Source: Nemophila menziesii
Taxonomy: Eukaryota > Streptophyta > Magnoliopsida > Boraginales > Hydrophyllaceae
Assembly: GCA_029959085.1 (NCBI GenBank)
Contig: JARWIR010000011.1
Span: 6,635,840 to 6,699,839, forward strand
DNA length: 64,000 nucleotides
Direction: 5' to 3'
A model generated the notes under the pieces. The model made no database searches. It worked only from the letters and a program-made list of their open reading frames with translations, and was not told the origin of the DNA. Shown piece after piece: positions 11,171 to 22,124 of the stretch (position 1 is its first letter; every line of letters begins with the position of its first letter). A program made the translations under genes and the position numbers.

Positions 11171-11842
11171 GTTATCATTTGTGATGGTTTATATTTCGTG
11201 GCTTTTTAAATTCATAATATTCTTCACGATTCATCTTATGTAGTATATTTATTAGCAATTTTCATATCGCTAATTACTAAAGGATAGTTCCACCACGATC
11301 GCAACCTCATGTGTCTTTAGGAAATACGATATTATTCCCTCCAATGAATAATTTTATCCAAAAAATACAATAACGTGATGTTATAATATCAAATATAGTC
11401 ACAATAATATTTATTTACATATGAAAATTATTACAATTCTAATCAATTTTTGGGATTGCATTGAGTAAATGAAACTTGAATTATGATTTTTACATCAATA
11501 ATTCCTTGTTATTTTTACTTATGAGACAAATAATATCATAATATTTCGTAAATTTTTTATTCTTGATATAGCTACTTTAGGATTATACTCATGATTTTAT
11601 ACAAGGAAACAAATATTTGATTCACTTGGTAATTTTATGTTTGTTCATTCGTAACCCACAATTTGCTTAGTAGCACTTGAACTTTTACTAAGACTTTCTT
11701 TTACCAAATTTAATAACAAATTATTATATTGTCCAAATGGTAAAGATTTTTTCCTATTTACAAGAAAGGTCACACGTTAAAAACATTTGTTCTGCAAAGT
11801 TTACACATAATATCCAAAAAATTTGTGTATTTTATAATTTTA
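11171..11842. repeat. F flank repeat, copy U1 (empty Mutator site)
   Basis: Shared with 15,340-16,050 / 18,292-18,540 and 23,880-24,595 / 26,552-26,800, and from about 11,580 with the window start. The Mutator-like target AACAAATTATTATATTGTCC at about 11,711-11,730 is uninterrupted. F is cut off at about 11,842, where the U2 fold-back array begins abruptly. Confidence 0.7.
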
Positions 11843-12485
11843 TAAGTCTCATCAAATATCTAAATCTCATCCGCCTAAATCTTATCAACGGTTCATCCAA
11901 TCACCATTATAACTCCTATCTACATAAATCCTATCATAAACTAAATACCAAAAATCCAACCATTATTTTTCTAAATCACATCTAACTAAATCTCACAAAA
12001 GTCTAAATTCCATCAACCTTTCAAATCTCACCAACATTCTAAATCCTATCAACTGTATAAACTCTATCAACATTGTCTAAATCCAATCAACATTATTGAT
12101 CCCGTACGCTGGATTTAGGCAATTGATGAAATTTTGAATGTTGGTGGGATTTGGACAATTGATAGGATTTAGGTAGTTTATGAGATTTTGACAGTTGGTG
12201 TAATTTATTCAGAATTTAGAAAAATGATGGGACTAAAACTTCTGATGGGATTAATAATGTTTATGGAAGAATTTAGAATGATGATGGATTTAAACAATTG
12301 ATCAGATTTAGAGAGATAATATACTCGATGGGATTTAGTCTTTTTATGGGATTTAAATAGTTGATGAAAATTAGATTGTTGATAGGATTTAGAATATTGA
12401 TATGGTTTGGACAGTTGATATGACTTATATAGTTGATGAGTTTAAGTATGTTGATAGGATTTTGACAATTGATGAAATTTATTTG
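11843..12485. repeat. Fold-back inverted array, copy U2
   Basis: Same motif architecture as the U1 copy: CTAAATC(C/T)CATC-type motifs on the left, GTTGATGGGATTTAG-type on the right, with the turn at about 12,100-12,110. The left end is abrupt against F and shorter than in U3. Open frames at 11,737-11,985 (plus) and 12,273-12,506 (minus) are motif translations rich in Asn, Ile and Leu, not genes. Confidence 0.75.
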
Positions 12486-13190
12486 TACCATCTGCAACAG
12501 CCACAATCATGTTTATGATCGCAATAGGAGTTGTAACACTTAAGTTTGCAATAAAAGTCCCCGAAGAATTGTTACCCAAATTAGATGAACTAGACATTGA
12601 AATATATATGCTAGAAAAATCTCTCGCTACTATAGTAGTAATATCAAACAAGTTATCAACAACTTAATTTTTGAAATTTGCAGTTTAGTCCATATAAAAT
12701 AGTTACTTAAGAACACAAAGTAAGATATATACATTTAAAAATTTATTACAATTTTGTCATAGGATATAATTATGAAATCATCAGCCATAAAATAAAAACA
12801 TAATTTTATCTCGGATCTAGACCCCATTATTATTATTATAGGCGTGGAATTATGATTACTTCAAGAAAGATCTGCCTTTATCAAGTTGATAGCTATAAAA
12901 CTTTATGAATACATATATTGAACCTGAATATAGGCAAAAGGAAATAAACACTAACAAAAATAAACAATCAAACTCCAAACAAAGATATATTGAGAGTACT
13001 CATACAGAAAGTCAAGAACACAAAATTATTAAGACAAAATTGTTAATTTTTGTTACAACGAATAACATTCAATATTGTTATTATACGAATTAACATTCAA
13101 TATTGTATTCCCTTTCATTAGCAACATACAGATGAATATCTACCAAAACTGCTGTAATAACGGCATTCCATGACCCACCATCTCTCTCAA
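12486..13190. repeat. Composite-unit flank after fold-back array, U2
   Basis: Matches 6,936-7,880 and 20,796-21,835, but lacks the segment with the GATGGGATTGATCCCATC hairpin and about 250 bp after it. The 62-codon frame at 12,905 is not conserved in the other copies and is not supported as a gene. Confidence 0.6.
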
Positions 13191-13545
13191 GCATTAGTTA
13201 AATAGGGTTGCTACGTCGTTTAAGCATCTGTATTTATCATATGTTTCAATAACTATGTTTAGCAAGAAAACATGTAATAGCATGTGAATTAAGACAAGGT
13301 GAGATTGAGCCTCAACAATGTCTTGGGATTGGGAGCATATTTGGAAAAGTTGAGCGATGGAAAATAAACCGTGAAGTATGGATATGACTTTCATCCAAAT
13401 TGTTGTGGTTGAGAATTTTGATTTAGAGCCTTAACATCTGTGGGTTTTGACAGTTTGGGCCGGTAGGAGGTGGTGGTTTTGTAGTTGAGATTGATGGCCT
13501 AGATCATGATTTGAGATTTTTCAAATTTTAGGCTTGGAAGAGATT
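13191..13545 (+). pseudogene. Unrecognised exon-like fragment, U2 copy
   Basis: Most decayed of the three copies. EPQQCLGIGSIFGKVERWKI can still be read on the plus strand at about 13,309-13,368, with stops on both sides. It carries a longer 3' part, with a second GGTTTTGTAGTTGAGATTGA landmark shared with U1. Function unknown. Confidence 0.35.
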
Positions 13546-13559
13546 GTAGTAGTATTTGA

Positions 13560-14405
13560 TATGTAATAGAGAGGGTGAATAAATAATCTTTACCTATCTG
13601 ATTGATTTATTATTCTTTGGGGCAAGTAAAATATTAATTTGATTTTTTGGGTCATGTACACTTTATAAATAAAAGAATTATTTACAAAAATTAATATTAA
13701 AATTTATTATATTATTTTTAAAATAAAATTGTTTCTTAAAATATAAATGTTATTTCTTAATTATCTTAATTAAATAATAAAATTTTAAAAAAATTAATAA
13801 AATCTGAAATTACATATTTAAATACATAGTTAATGAAGGTAACATTTTTTAAGAGTGTCAAAAAATTTTACTGTTAAATATATAAATTTTTTCTTATTTA
13901 AAAAGAGTTTTGACAAACACAAAAATACTTGGTAAATTCCCAATAGTGTATTGGTGATCATCTAATCAAATCTATTACATCTTCCTCAAGATCAAAAGAG
14001 CAAACTCGTGATGATAAGGTGTTGAGAAATATTACTAATGAACTTAAGAGAAAGATATATGGAGAAAATATTTTTTGTATATCTGGAACTAGTTTAGTAT
14101 AATATAAAGATTTTAATATATATACAATTTTAAAAAGTAAAGATTATAATTATAGATGTGGCTATTATATATTTATTATATAAAACATATACATTGCATA
14201 TATTTTTTTAAAATGACGATTTTAGTAGTACATAATTTTATAAATATAATTTTATTGGTAATAATTCCAAAAAAAAAAACTTTTACTAAAAGGAGAAAAG
14301 AAAAAATGATATGTGTATTATCGTTTTATTCTAGGTGAAAGTATTATATTAGGTTAAGAGGAATTCTATACAAGACATAAGTGTGTATTGGTGGGTATTA
14401 TATCA
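13560..14405. repeat. P block, U2 copy
   Basis: Same landmarks and order as the U1 copy, from TTATTCTTTGGGGCAAGTAA near 13,609 to just before the gag ATG. The purine-rich tract is near 14,289-14,306. The short open frame at 14,156 is not conserved elsewhere. Confidence 0.65.
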
Positions 14406-14419
14406 AATAAATAGAACTT

Positions 14420-15250
14420 ATGAGACACAAAAGATATAAAGATTGTGGTGCCTCAAGAAAACCTCATAAGAGATATAAGAAGGATGAGCTTACTTGCTAT
14501 CATTATCATAGAAGTTGTCATCTCTATCCTAAATTCCCCAAACTTCTCAAAGAAAAGCCAATGAAAGAATTAATGCAGCATGGATTGATGATAGCTCAAA
14601 CCAAAGTGATGATAAAGATCATGTGCTCAACTATGTTTCTTTCATGGCTACTTAAAAAGTAAAACAAGATGAGATAAAATCCAACTCTAAATTATGTTAT
14701 CTCAAGATCAATTCGATGATGGTATTAAATTATTGTATAATTTTTTTACGTGATTACAAACACTTTCTTAAATCAAACAAAAAATAAAATATTTGAAAAC
14801 TTTTTACAAATGTATTTAAGAAACAACGATGAGCTTGAGGATAATAACTCTGTCTTTGTCAAATAAAATTCCTTTCATTTTGAAAATAAAAAGATCTAGA
14901 AGGAATTGTTTACAGTTTACACAAAGAAAAAAATATTATGATTTATCGTTGGGAAGCCAGGTTACTAGTCAAGAGAAGGGTGGTTTATGTTTTATCCCTT
15001 TGTTAATCTAAATTCCTCTAAAATCATTTTTGTGAGAGCGTCAAATATATTTTCCTCTTCTAGATTTCCTTTTTCCAAATTTGATCTAAACACTCGTACC
15101 TATAGTGAACCCGATGATCACGATGTTGGTGATTGTAAATATCATAAACAACTTGAATATGGTTCCATGATTTATATATGTAAATGGCCAAAATTAATTT
15201 TGAAAAGAATTGGCAACACTAACCCCCATAAACCTAAAATAAATTGTTAA
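14420..15250 (+). pseudogene. Ty1/copia gag remnant, U2
   Basis: The most complete gag of the three composite units. The first knuckle region is CYHYHRSCHLYPKF (about 14,492-14,533): first Cys and the His kept, second Cys changed to Tyr, last Cys to Phe. A frame change follows before the SNQSDD-type acidic stretch. GSQVTSQEKGG lies near 14,952-14,985. The second-knuckle region, RTYSEPDDHDVGDC, keeps His and the final Cys, while the first two Cys are Arg and Ser. It ends NTNPHKPKIN at about 15,217-15,247. These losses rule out RNA-binding Gag function. Confidence 0.7.
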
Positions 15251-16041
15251 AGTACTGAGTATAAGTCCCATACTCAGTTAAAGTACTGAGTACAAGTACC
15301 ATACACAAAGAAAAAAATACTAAGTACAAGTCATTTGTGATATATTTTGTGGCTTTTTAATTTTATGTGGTAAAAAATTTATTTTTGTTATCAATAGTTA
15401 TATCACGAATGAACTAAAGGATAGTTTTACAACGGTCGCAACCTCATTTATAGCTATGATCACTACCATGTTGATTCAAGTACATACTGAAAGACGTATT
15501 AGTCCTTCAGGAAATGCAGTTTTATTCCCTCCAATGAATAATTCTTTCCAGAGAATACAATATTTAATCAAATTTAGTCCTATCATGTTCGTTTCGATAT
15601 CCATTTAAGAGGGATTGAAAAATACAACACTACTACAAGAAATGCAATTTATCCATTACCGGGAATCATCTTGAGCCATAAAACGTGATGTTATCAAGTC
15701 GAATATTGTCATCATAATATTTATTTACATTTTTAAATGATTACATTCATTTTTTGGGATTATAATTCTGATCACTTTAGGGAATAGTATTAAGTAAATG
15801 AAACGTGAATTTTGATTTTTACATCAATAATTCATTATTTTCTTTAATTATGAGATAAATAATATCATAGTATTTTGTAAATTTTTATTTTTGATATAGC
15901 TTCAGGAGTATACTTGTGATATTATATAAGGAGACAAATATATGATTCACTCGGTAAATTTATATTTGTTAGTTCGAAACCGATAATTAACTTAGTAGCA
16001 CTTGAACTTGTATTAAAATTTTCTTTTATCCAAAATAACAA
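15251..16041. repeat. Post-gag flank and left part of F, U2
   Basis: Shared with 23,795-24,586. It starts with a short hairpin cluster (TACTGAGTAT...ATACTCAGT) and ends at the Mutator-like insertion. No coding potential seen. Confidence 0.6.
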
Positions 16042-16050
16042 ATTATTATA
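16042..16050. repeat. 9-bp target-site duplication, left (ATTATTATA)
   Basis: ATTATTATA directly before the element's first base, and again at 18,274-18,282 directly after its last. Uninterrupted sites at about 141-160 and 11,711-11,730 show the pre-insertion sequence. A+T richness makes the exact borders slightly ambiguous. Confidence 0.6.
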
Positions 16051-18273
16051 GGGTGATTAATTCAAAAGGTTCACAACCAAAAAAAAACTTTTTCAACAGC
16101 TAAGCCCATTTTTATTATATTTATAGTATGAAATAACCTTACTATATTAAGTGACAACCCATTTGAACAACTTTGATTAAGGAATTTAATTTTTTTAATC
16201 GACATCTGAAAATCATAAAACACTCCATAACAACAGCCCATTACATCAACCCCCTTTTCTTCGACCACTGTCACCAAAAAGCTGTCATCAAGGGGCGTTC
16301 AATAGCCCAATTGATGGAATAGTGGAATAGTCAGGCCCGATTGAAGATGGTGGACAGTGATCCACAAGTGGCTACGGTTCCTTGTGCATTTGAGGACTTG
16401 GCTGGAAGAGATGTCATCATAGTGGGCTCGTGAGCTCTATTGACGATTCTAAATCGAAACAAACATTCTTTGAAGACTATGAGGACTTTGATGAAATAAA
16501 ATCATCTACATAAAGTAGTTAAATGGAAACTCATTCAAAATCAATACTTCAAAAGTTTTTTCAGCACCCTCTCAACTTTTTGCTTCCAAACGAATAGGAT
16601 ACAAACACATTTCATGAGTTACTTAAATCTCCAAAAGCCAAAAAAGTAGAAATGGATACAAACATAACTCTTTTTTAAATCACAATATCTTTTTAAAATC
16701 CAAACTTCTTGTTACAAGAGAATATTCATAAGAGTTGGTAACTTAATACGAAGAAATATAATTATTGAAGAAATATATCGAATCAAATTGCACAAGATAA
16801 AGGTAAATAATGTGAAATGATTTGCAGTAACAACATAACAATCTCTTACTGGATGGTATTAAAAATCTTTTTTGTACCTTTCCAAAAGTAAGATGTAAGG
16901 AATTTTTGTAGCACTTACTTTTCACAACGACGCCTCGATCAGCAATACCTTGTTACCTGTTTCACCGTCCCTTCTTGCTGTGCTTTACTGTCTCTTTATT
17001 TCTGTTGACCTAAAAGAAAAAAAATTACTCTATTGTCTTATCCATCATATTGCCAAGGAACCACTTGTTTTTCTGTTGTTCTTATCCCTTCCTTCATATA
17101 GATTGGATATGTTTCAATAAAATCTAACTCAACTAATCAACACCTTTCTTCCTTTTATTTGACAGTGTTCACTGTGTTTAATATTACTGTATTGGTCCTT
17201 CTTAGAAAAAGACAATTTTCGTTTCTATTGATCATCGTCCAAGAATAGAGGTTTCAAAACAAAGCAATATTGCAAAGAATTTAATCGCACAAGTCAGCAA
17301 AATTAAAAGTAGGCTATGTGATTGGTGGGCTCAATTGTTGATGGCATAGTCAAGCTCAATTGAAAATGAAGAAGAATGATACAAGATTGGTGACAATTTC
17401 TTTTGCATAAATGGCGGCGATTCTTATTGTGCACTCTATTTTCTATGGCATAGCCATGTATTGTGAAAAAAGGTGGAGAGTGGTCCATGTGTGGCTTCTT
17501 GTTTATGTGAGCGGGTCAGCAAAATTGAAAGTATATGTTTGGTGGGCTCAATTGTTGATGGCATACTCAAGCCCGATGAATAAGAATGATACAAGAGTGG
17601 CGACGGTTTCTATTGTACTAGTGGCGGCGATTCTTATAATGTGCTCTATTGTTTATGGCATAAACAAGCCCTGTGAAAACCATGTCTTCTGCAGGTGAGA
17701 AGGGTCAATTGTTGATGGAATAGTACTGAAATTGGTGGAGAATGGTCAAAAAGTGGCGGCAGTTTTTTTTTGCACGAGTGGAGGAGATTCCTATTGTGCA
17801 GTTGATTGTTAATGGCATAACCAAGAAGGAAGATGGAGAAGAATGGTCCATGCGTGGAGATTAATTGTGCAGCTTGAAGAGAAAATATTCTATTGGGCTC
17901 TGTGTTTTGTGGACTTGATTGTCGAAGATGGTGGAGAATGGTTTGGGTTCGATTGTTGAAGATGGTGGAGAATGGTGGCGGTTCTTTGTGCAGGTAAGCC
18001 TCTTGGTGGAAGAGATTTCTTATTTGTTTTTTTTGTTTGCATTTGAATATGCGGTGGTGAAGAGACAAGTATATGTTTTTAATTTCATTGTTTTTCAACG
18101 TTTCAAGTTGTATACGTATATTTGTCTTTATTTTTATTATTATGATTGTATAATGTTATATTACGAATATTATAAGCTTAAAAGATTATTTTTGACCTTG
18201 TTCATTCAAACATTTAGAATAAACTTTTTAAGACATGATTTATTGGGTTTTGGACTTAATTAGAAATTATCTC
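16051..18273. mobile_element. Non-autonomous Mutator-like element, U2 copy
   Basis: The right end, read as reverse complement, begins GAGATAATTTCTAATTAAGT, which shares GAGATAATT with the classic Mu terminus. The left end GGGTGATTAATTCAAAAGG pairs with it only imperfectly. It is flanked by a 9-bp direct repeat, as expected for Mutator superfamily insertion. The interior has no transposase. It includes diverged tandem motifs (17,293-17,900) and unassigned sequence that may be captured host DNA, such as the CAGGTAAGC splice-like site near 17,990. A second copy lies at 24,596-26,542, inherited by duplication of the whole unit. An open frame of 150 codons (17,646-18,098, minus) is not kept in that copy. 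Confidence 0.6.
17293..17760 (+). repeat. Imperfect tandem repeat inside the Mutator-like element
   Basis: GTCAGCAAAATT...TCAATTGTTGATGG begins at 17,293 and again at 17,515 (222 bp apart); a third partial TCAATTGTTGATGG is at about 17,704. The U3 element has the equivalents at 25,749 and 25,954 (205 bp apart). Diverged relatives of the same phrase (CCAATTGATGGAATAGTGG) occur near 16,298. Confidence 0.6.
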
Positions 18274-18291
18274 ATTATTATATTTATTATA
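18274..18291. repeat. Right 9-bp duplication plus an adjacent related 9-mer
   Basis: ATTATTATA (18,274-18,282) is followed by TTTATTATA (18,283-18,291) before the original flank TTGTCC resumes. The U3 copy has ATTATTATA then TTCATTATA. The extra 9-mer was therefore present before the unit was duplicated. Confidence 0.55.
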
Positions 18292-18693
18292 TTGTCCAAA
18301 TAGTTGAGATTTTTTCATATTTACAAAGGAGGCCACACGTTTAAAACATTTGTCTGCAAAGTTTACACACATTATCCAAAGAATTTGTGCATTTTATAAT
18401 TTTATTTAGTTTTCCAACTTATCTACCACTAATGTTATGCATTTTTTATGAATACAATTGTTTTATTATTTAAAGATATGACAAATTAATCAACAAACTT
18501 CTGGTTAATTAATTACTTGATAGAAGTTATACTCGAGTTTCCATGGTATTTTGTGCATATCTCCATAAAGAAAATAGTTTAAATTAATTAATCTAGCAAA
18601 AGGTCAAAATAATCACTACAATTATGTCACTAAGATGATTGATGTTATGAGTTATCCCGATTTAAAAAACCACAGAGTGTATTTGACTAAACG
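18292..18693. repeat. Right part of F, U2
   Basis: Continues F after the Mutator-like element; shared with 26,552-26,950 and, in its first 250 bp, with 150-400. Non-coding. Confidence 0.6.
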
Positions 18694-18709
18694 AAAACTA
18701 TAGGATTTT
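18694..18709. repeat. SINE target-site duplication, left
   Basis: AAAACTATAGGATTTT is repeated exactly at 19,081-19,096 after the poly(A) tail. Some of the leading A residues on the right could belong to the tail. Confidence 0.8.
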
Positions 18710-19080
18710 AACCAGGTGAGCTAGCTCATCTGGCCAGGGCTCTGTCTCTCAAGTGAGAGGTACAGGGTTCGAATCCCGCAAGCGGCAGAAAGTTATTAAA
18801 GTTTGGAAAGTTCTCTCAAGTGAGAGGTACATGGTTCGAATCCCGCAGGCGGCTTAAAGTTATTAAAGTTTGGAAAGTTCTCTCAAGTGAGAGGTACATG
18901 GTTCGAATCCCGCAGGTGGAAGGAACTTATTATGTTTGGAAAGTTTCCAAGGTCCGAAACCCTCCCCAGAACATGGGCAACCTAGTTCTGATTACCTGGA
19001 GGTATGGTTGGGGAGGCAGTCATATCTCCCGGGGGACTAGTCGGGTGTAAGCCCGGGAACCCTCGTCGTCATCAAAAAAA
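18710..19080 (+). mobile_element. tRNA-derived SINE with triplicated B-box segment
   Basis: The head carries a pol III A-box-like TAGCTCATCTGGCCAG (about 18,722) and a B-box GGTTCGAATCCC (about 18,766). The segment starting CTCTCAAGTGAGAGG, including the B-box, occurs three times at 18,746, 18,813 and 18,880, exactly 67 bp apart. The body is G+C-richer than its surroundings and ends in CGTCGTCATC plus an A-run. A 16-bp target duplication flanks it. The paralogous site at about 26,955 is empty. It is a SINE and not a tRNA gene, because the 3' acceptor half does not pair with the 5' end and a tail is present. The open frame at 18,820 is incidental. Confidence 0.85.
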
Positions 19081-19149
19081 AAAACTATAGGATTTTTTGA
19101 TTTTTTTATCAAACTATAAGGTATTTGGTATTTTACCCAAGAAAATAAA

Positions 19150-19740
19150 ATTGTATCAAATTCAGGACACAATTTATATCATAACCTTAAATTTATCCTC
19201 ATACTCAAATTATTGAAGAGATGAATGATGAAACTCCCAAGGATCTTCTTAGAAGTAGGAAGAATGTTAGAGGACTCTCGCTAAAGATAATACTTGGTGA
19301 TCAAAGTAAAGGGAAAATAACACATTCAACTCTTAATGATTTGTGTTTTCATTGTACTTTCTTGTCTAAATTCAAACCGAAGAATAACAAATTAGATTTA
19401 CTTAATGATCATTTGGTAAATGCAATGCATGAAGAGTTATATCAATTTGAAAAAAATAAATATTTAGAAACTTGTTGAAAAACCTATTGATAATACTATC
19501 ATTGGAACATGATAGGTACTTTGTAAAAAGCTTGATTATTCAAATACCGTAACTACAAACAAACCTCGACTTTTTTCTCAAGCGTATATCCAAGAGTAAG
19601 GTATTCATTTTGATGATACATTTTCTTCCGCAACTAGATTAGAAACTACGCGTATACTACTAAATTTTCCATATTACATGTATTTTAAACTATTTCAAAT
19701 GTATGTAAAAAATTCCTTTATAAGTGGTTTTATTGATATA
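19150..19740 (+). pseudogene. Ty1/copia integrase-RT linker and RT N-terminal half, U2
   Basis: This piece covers the end of integrase and the start of RT. An open frame at 19,221-19,475 includes NVRGLSLKIILGDQSKG, STLNDLC and HLVNAMHEELYQFEKNK, the typical linker leading into copia RT. After a frame change, IDNTIIGT, TTNKPRLFSQAYIQE and HFDDTFSS (about 19,483-19,625) follow, matching conserved early RT blocks. LETTRILLNFPYYMYFKLFQMYVKN (about 19,638-19,712) then matches the block that precedes the catalytic centre. The piece stops before the YVDD catalytic motif. Stops confirm it is dead. It retains RT sequence that the tandem array lost, so it shows what was deleted there. Confidence 0.75.
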
Positions 19741-20004
19741 GGTTTACGTTTGATCGATAAGCTTCACTTTCTATATGTCAGTCTTTGTTATCTTTATTTT
19801 TCATAAAATTTGATGTTTTTTAAATAATTAAATATTATAAGTAATTTGGTTATTTATATAATTAATTAATTTATATTAATCTCACTTTTTTCAAATGCAA
19901 AGATAAAATGGCACTTTGAGCCTCAGACATTTATTGGTTTCCATTGTTTCTTCCACTATATGATATGTTTCATGCTTTCACACACACCAAAATTCTAAGA
20001 CGGT
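19741..20004. other. A+T-rich spacer, nothing seen
   Basis: Separates the RT remnant from the third fold-back array. No motif or repeat relation recognised. Confidence 0.4.
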
Positions 20005-20795
20005 CTAAATCCAATTAAAAGTCCAAATCACATTAAATGTTTAAATCCCATGTCTGCCTAAATCTCATCAAAAGATTAACTTCCATCAACAGATTTAAAT
20101 CCATCAATGATATAAGTCTCATCAAATATCTAAATCCCATCAGCCTAAATCTCATCAACTATTCATCCAATCACCATTCTAACTCTTATCTAGATAAATC
20201 CTATCATAAACTAAATACGAAAAATTCTACCATTATCTGTCTAAATCACATCTAACTAAATCTCACAAACGTCTAAATTCCACAAACCTTCCACCATTAT
20301 CTGTCTAAATCACATCTATCTAAATCTCACAAAAGTCTAAATTCCACAAATCTTCCAGATCTCACTAACATTCTAAACCCTATCAACTGTATAAACTCCA
20401 TCAATATTGTCTAAATCCCATCAACATTATTGATCTATCAGACGTGGAATTTCGAATGTTGGTGAGATTTGGACTGTTGATGGAATTTGGGCAGTTGATG
20501 GGATTTAGGTAGTTGATGAGATTTCAGAATTTAAACAAATGATGAGACTAAGACAGTTTGATGGGATTTTAATAATGTTTATGGAAGAATTTAGAATGAT
20601 TATGGATTTAAACAGTTGATCAGATACAGAGAGATAATATACCCAATGGGATTTAGTCTTTTGATGAAATTTAGATAGCTGATGAAAATTAGATTGTTGA
20701 TGGGATTTAGAATATTGATAGGGTTTGGACAGTTGATAGGACTTATATAGTTGATGGGATTAAGTATGTTGATAGGATTTAGATAGTTGATGAAA
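20005..20795. repeat. Fold-back inverted array, copy U3
   Basis: Longest of the three copies, with extra left-arm motifs from about 20,005 and the turn near 20,445. It contains a local direct duplication: the ACCATTATCTGTCTAAATCA segment occurs at 20,229 and 20,293 (64 bp apart). Open frames at 20,037 (plus) and 20,600 (minus) are motif translations. Confidence 0.75.
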
Positions 20796-21835
20796 ATTAT
20801 TTGTATCATCTGCAACAGCCACAATCATGTTTATGATCGCAATAGGAGTTGTAACACTTAAGTCTGCAATAAAAGTCCCGTAAATATTATTACCCAAATT
20901 AGATAAACTAGACATTGAAATATCTATTCTAGAAAAATCTCATGCTACTATAGTACTAATATCAAACAAGTTATCAACATGCTTAATTTTTGAAATTTGG
21001 AGTTTAGTCCATATAAAACAGTAACTTAAGAAGACAAAGTAAGATATATACATTTAAAAATCAATTACAATTTTGTCATATGATATAATTATGAAATCAT
21101 CAGCCATAAAATATAAACATAATTTTATCTCGAATCTAGACCTCGTTATTATTATTGTAGGCGTGGAATTATGATTACTTCAAGAAATATCTTCCTTTAT
21201 CAAGTTGATAGCTATAAAACTGTATTAATACATATATTGAACCTGAATATAGGCAAAAGAAAATTACCACTAAAAAAATAAACAATCAAACTCAAAACAA
21301 AGATATATTTAGAATACTCATACAGAAAGTCAAGAACACAAAAATGTTAAGACAAAATTATTAATTTTTGTTACACCGAATAATGTTTGTTTATGGGATT
21401 GATCCCATCTGACAGTTTTTCTCACAAAATTAGCATCCGCTGCGATTTTTCGAAGTCAGGTTTCTTATAATTTAAAAAATTCTTCAATTGTTGAATTTAT
21501 GCAAAGAAAGAAAAAAACCCAAGTTTAAGTCATGAAAACTTCAATTACCCATAAGACAACTATTAACATTAAATTTTAAATAAAGCTGATTTCATGTTTG
21601 AATGTTTATGTAGATTAAAATTTCACTTATTTGTCTTAGATTGATGATTTGATGTTTTATATATTTTTATTCCTAGACATTAAGGCAAAATTGTATCATG
21701 CTAATTAACATTCAATATTGTTTACCCATTCATTAGCAACATACAAATGAATATCTACCAAACTGATGTAATAACTACATTCCATGACCCACCATCTCTC
21801 TCAAGCATCTAGTTAAATAGGGTTGTTACGTTGTT
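20796..21835. repeat. Composite-unit flank after fold-back array, U3
   Basis: Matches 6,936-7,880 over its full length, including the GATGGGATTGATCCCATC-type hairpin near 21,395. Non-coding. Confidence 0.6.
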
Positions 21836-22115
21836 TAATCATCTGCATTTATCATATGATTTAATAACTATGTTTAACTTGAAAACGGGTGGTCGTAGGT
21901 GAAAAAAGACGAGGTGAGACTTGAGCCTCAACAATGGGTTGGGATTGGAAGAATATTTGGAAAAGGTGAGCAATGGACAATAAACGAGAATGATGGATAT
22001 TGCTTTGGGAAGTTCATCCAAATTGACATGGTTGACAATTTTGATCTAGAGCTTATACAATTGTGGGTATTGATGGGTTGGGACGGTAGGAGGTGGTGGT
22101 TTTTTTACTAGTATT
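21836..22115 (+). pseudogene. Unrecognised exon-like fragment, U3 copy (open frame)
   Basis: Best-preserved copy: a 70-codon plus-strand frame (21,899-22,111) reading EVRLEPQQWVGIGRIFGKGE, then a WTINENDGYCFGKF-like stretch and a Trp-rich end. Aromatic- and glycine-rich, without signal peptide or membrane segment. The two other copies have stops in the same frame. It may be a gene fragment captured by a transposon. I cannot name a family, and active coding is unlikely. Confidence 0.35.
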
Positions 22116-22124
22116 TGATTAAAT

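Noticed and set aside
17646..18098. 150-codon minus-strand frame as a host gene
   Set aside because: It lies within the Mutator-like element, crosses its tandem motifs, is not kept in the U3 copy and has no recognisable domain.
18713..18787. A functional tRNA gene
   Set aside because: A-box and B-box are present, but there is no acceptor stem pairing. The B-box is repeated, and the unit ends in a poly(A) tail with a target-site duplication: it is a SINE.
6724..20824. Asn/Ile/Leu-rich frames in the fold-back regions (6,724; 11,737; 12,273; 20,037; 20,600)
   Set aside because: They are translations of the 20-bp inverted motif and differ in every copy.
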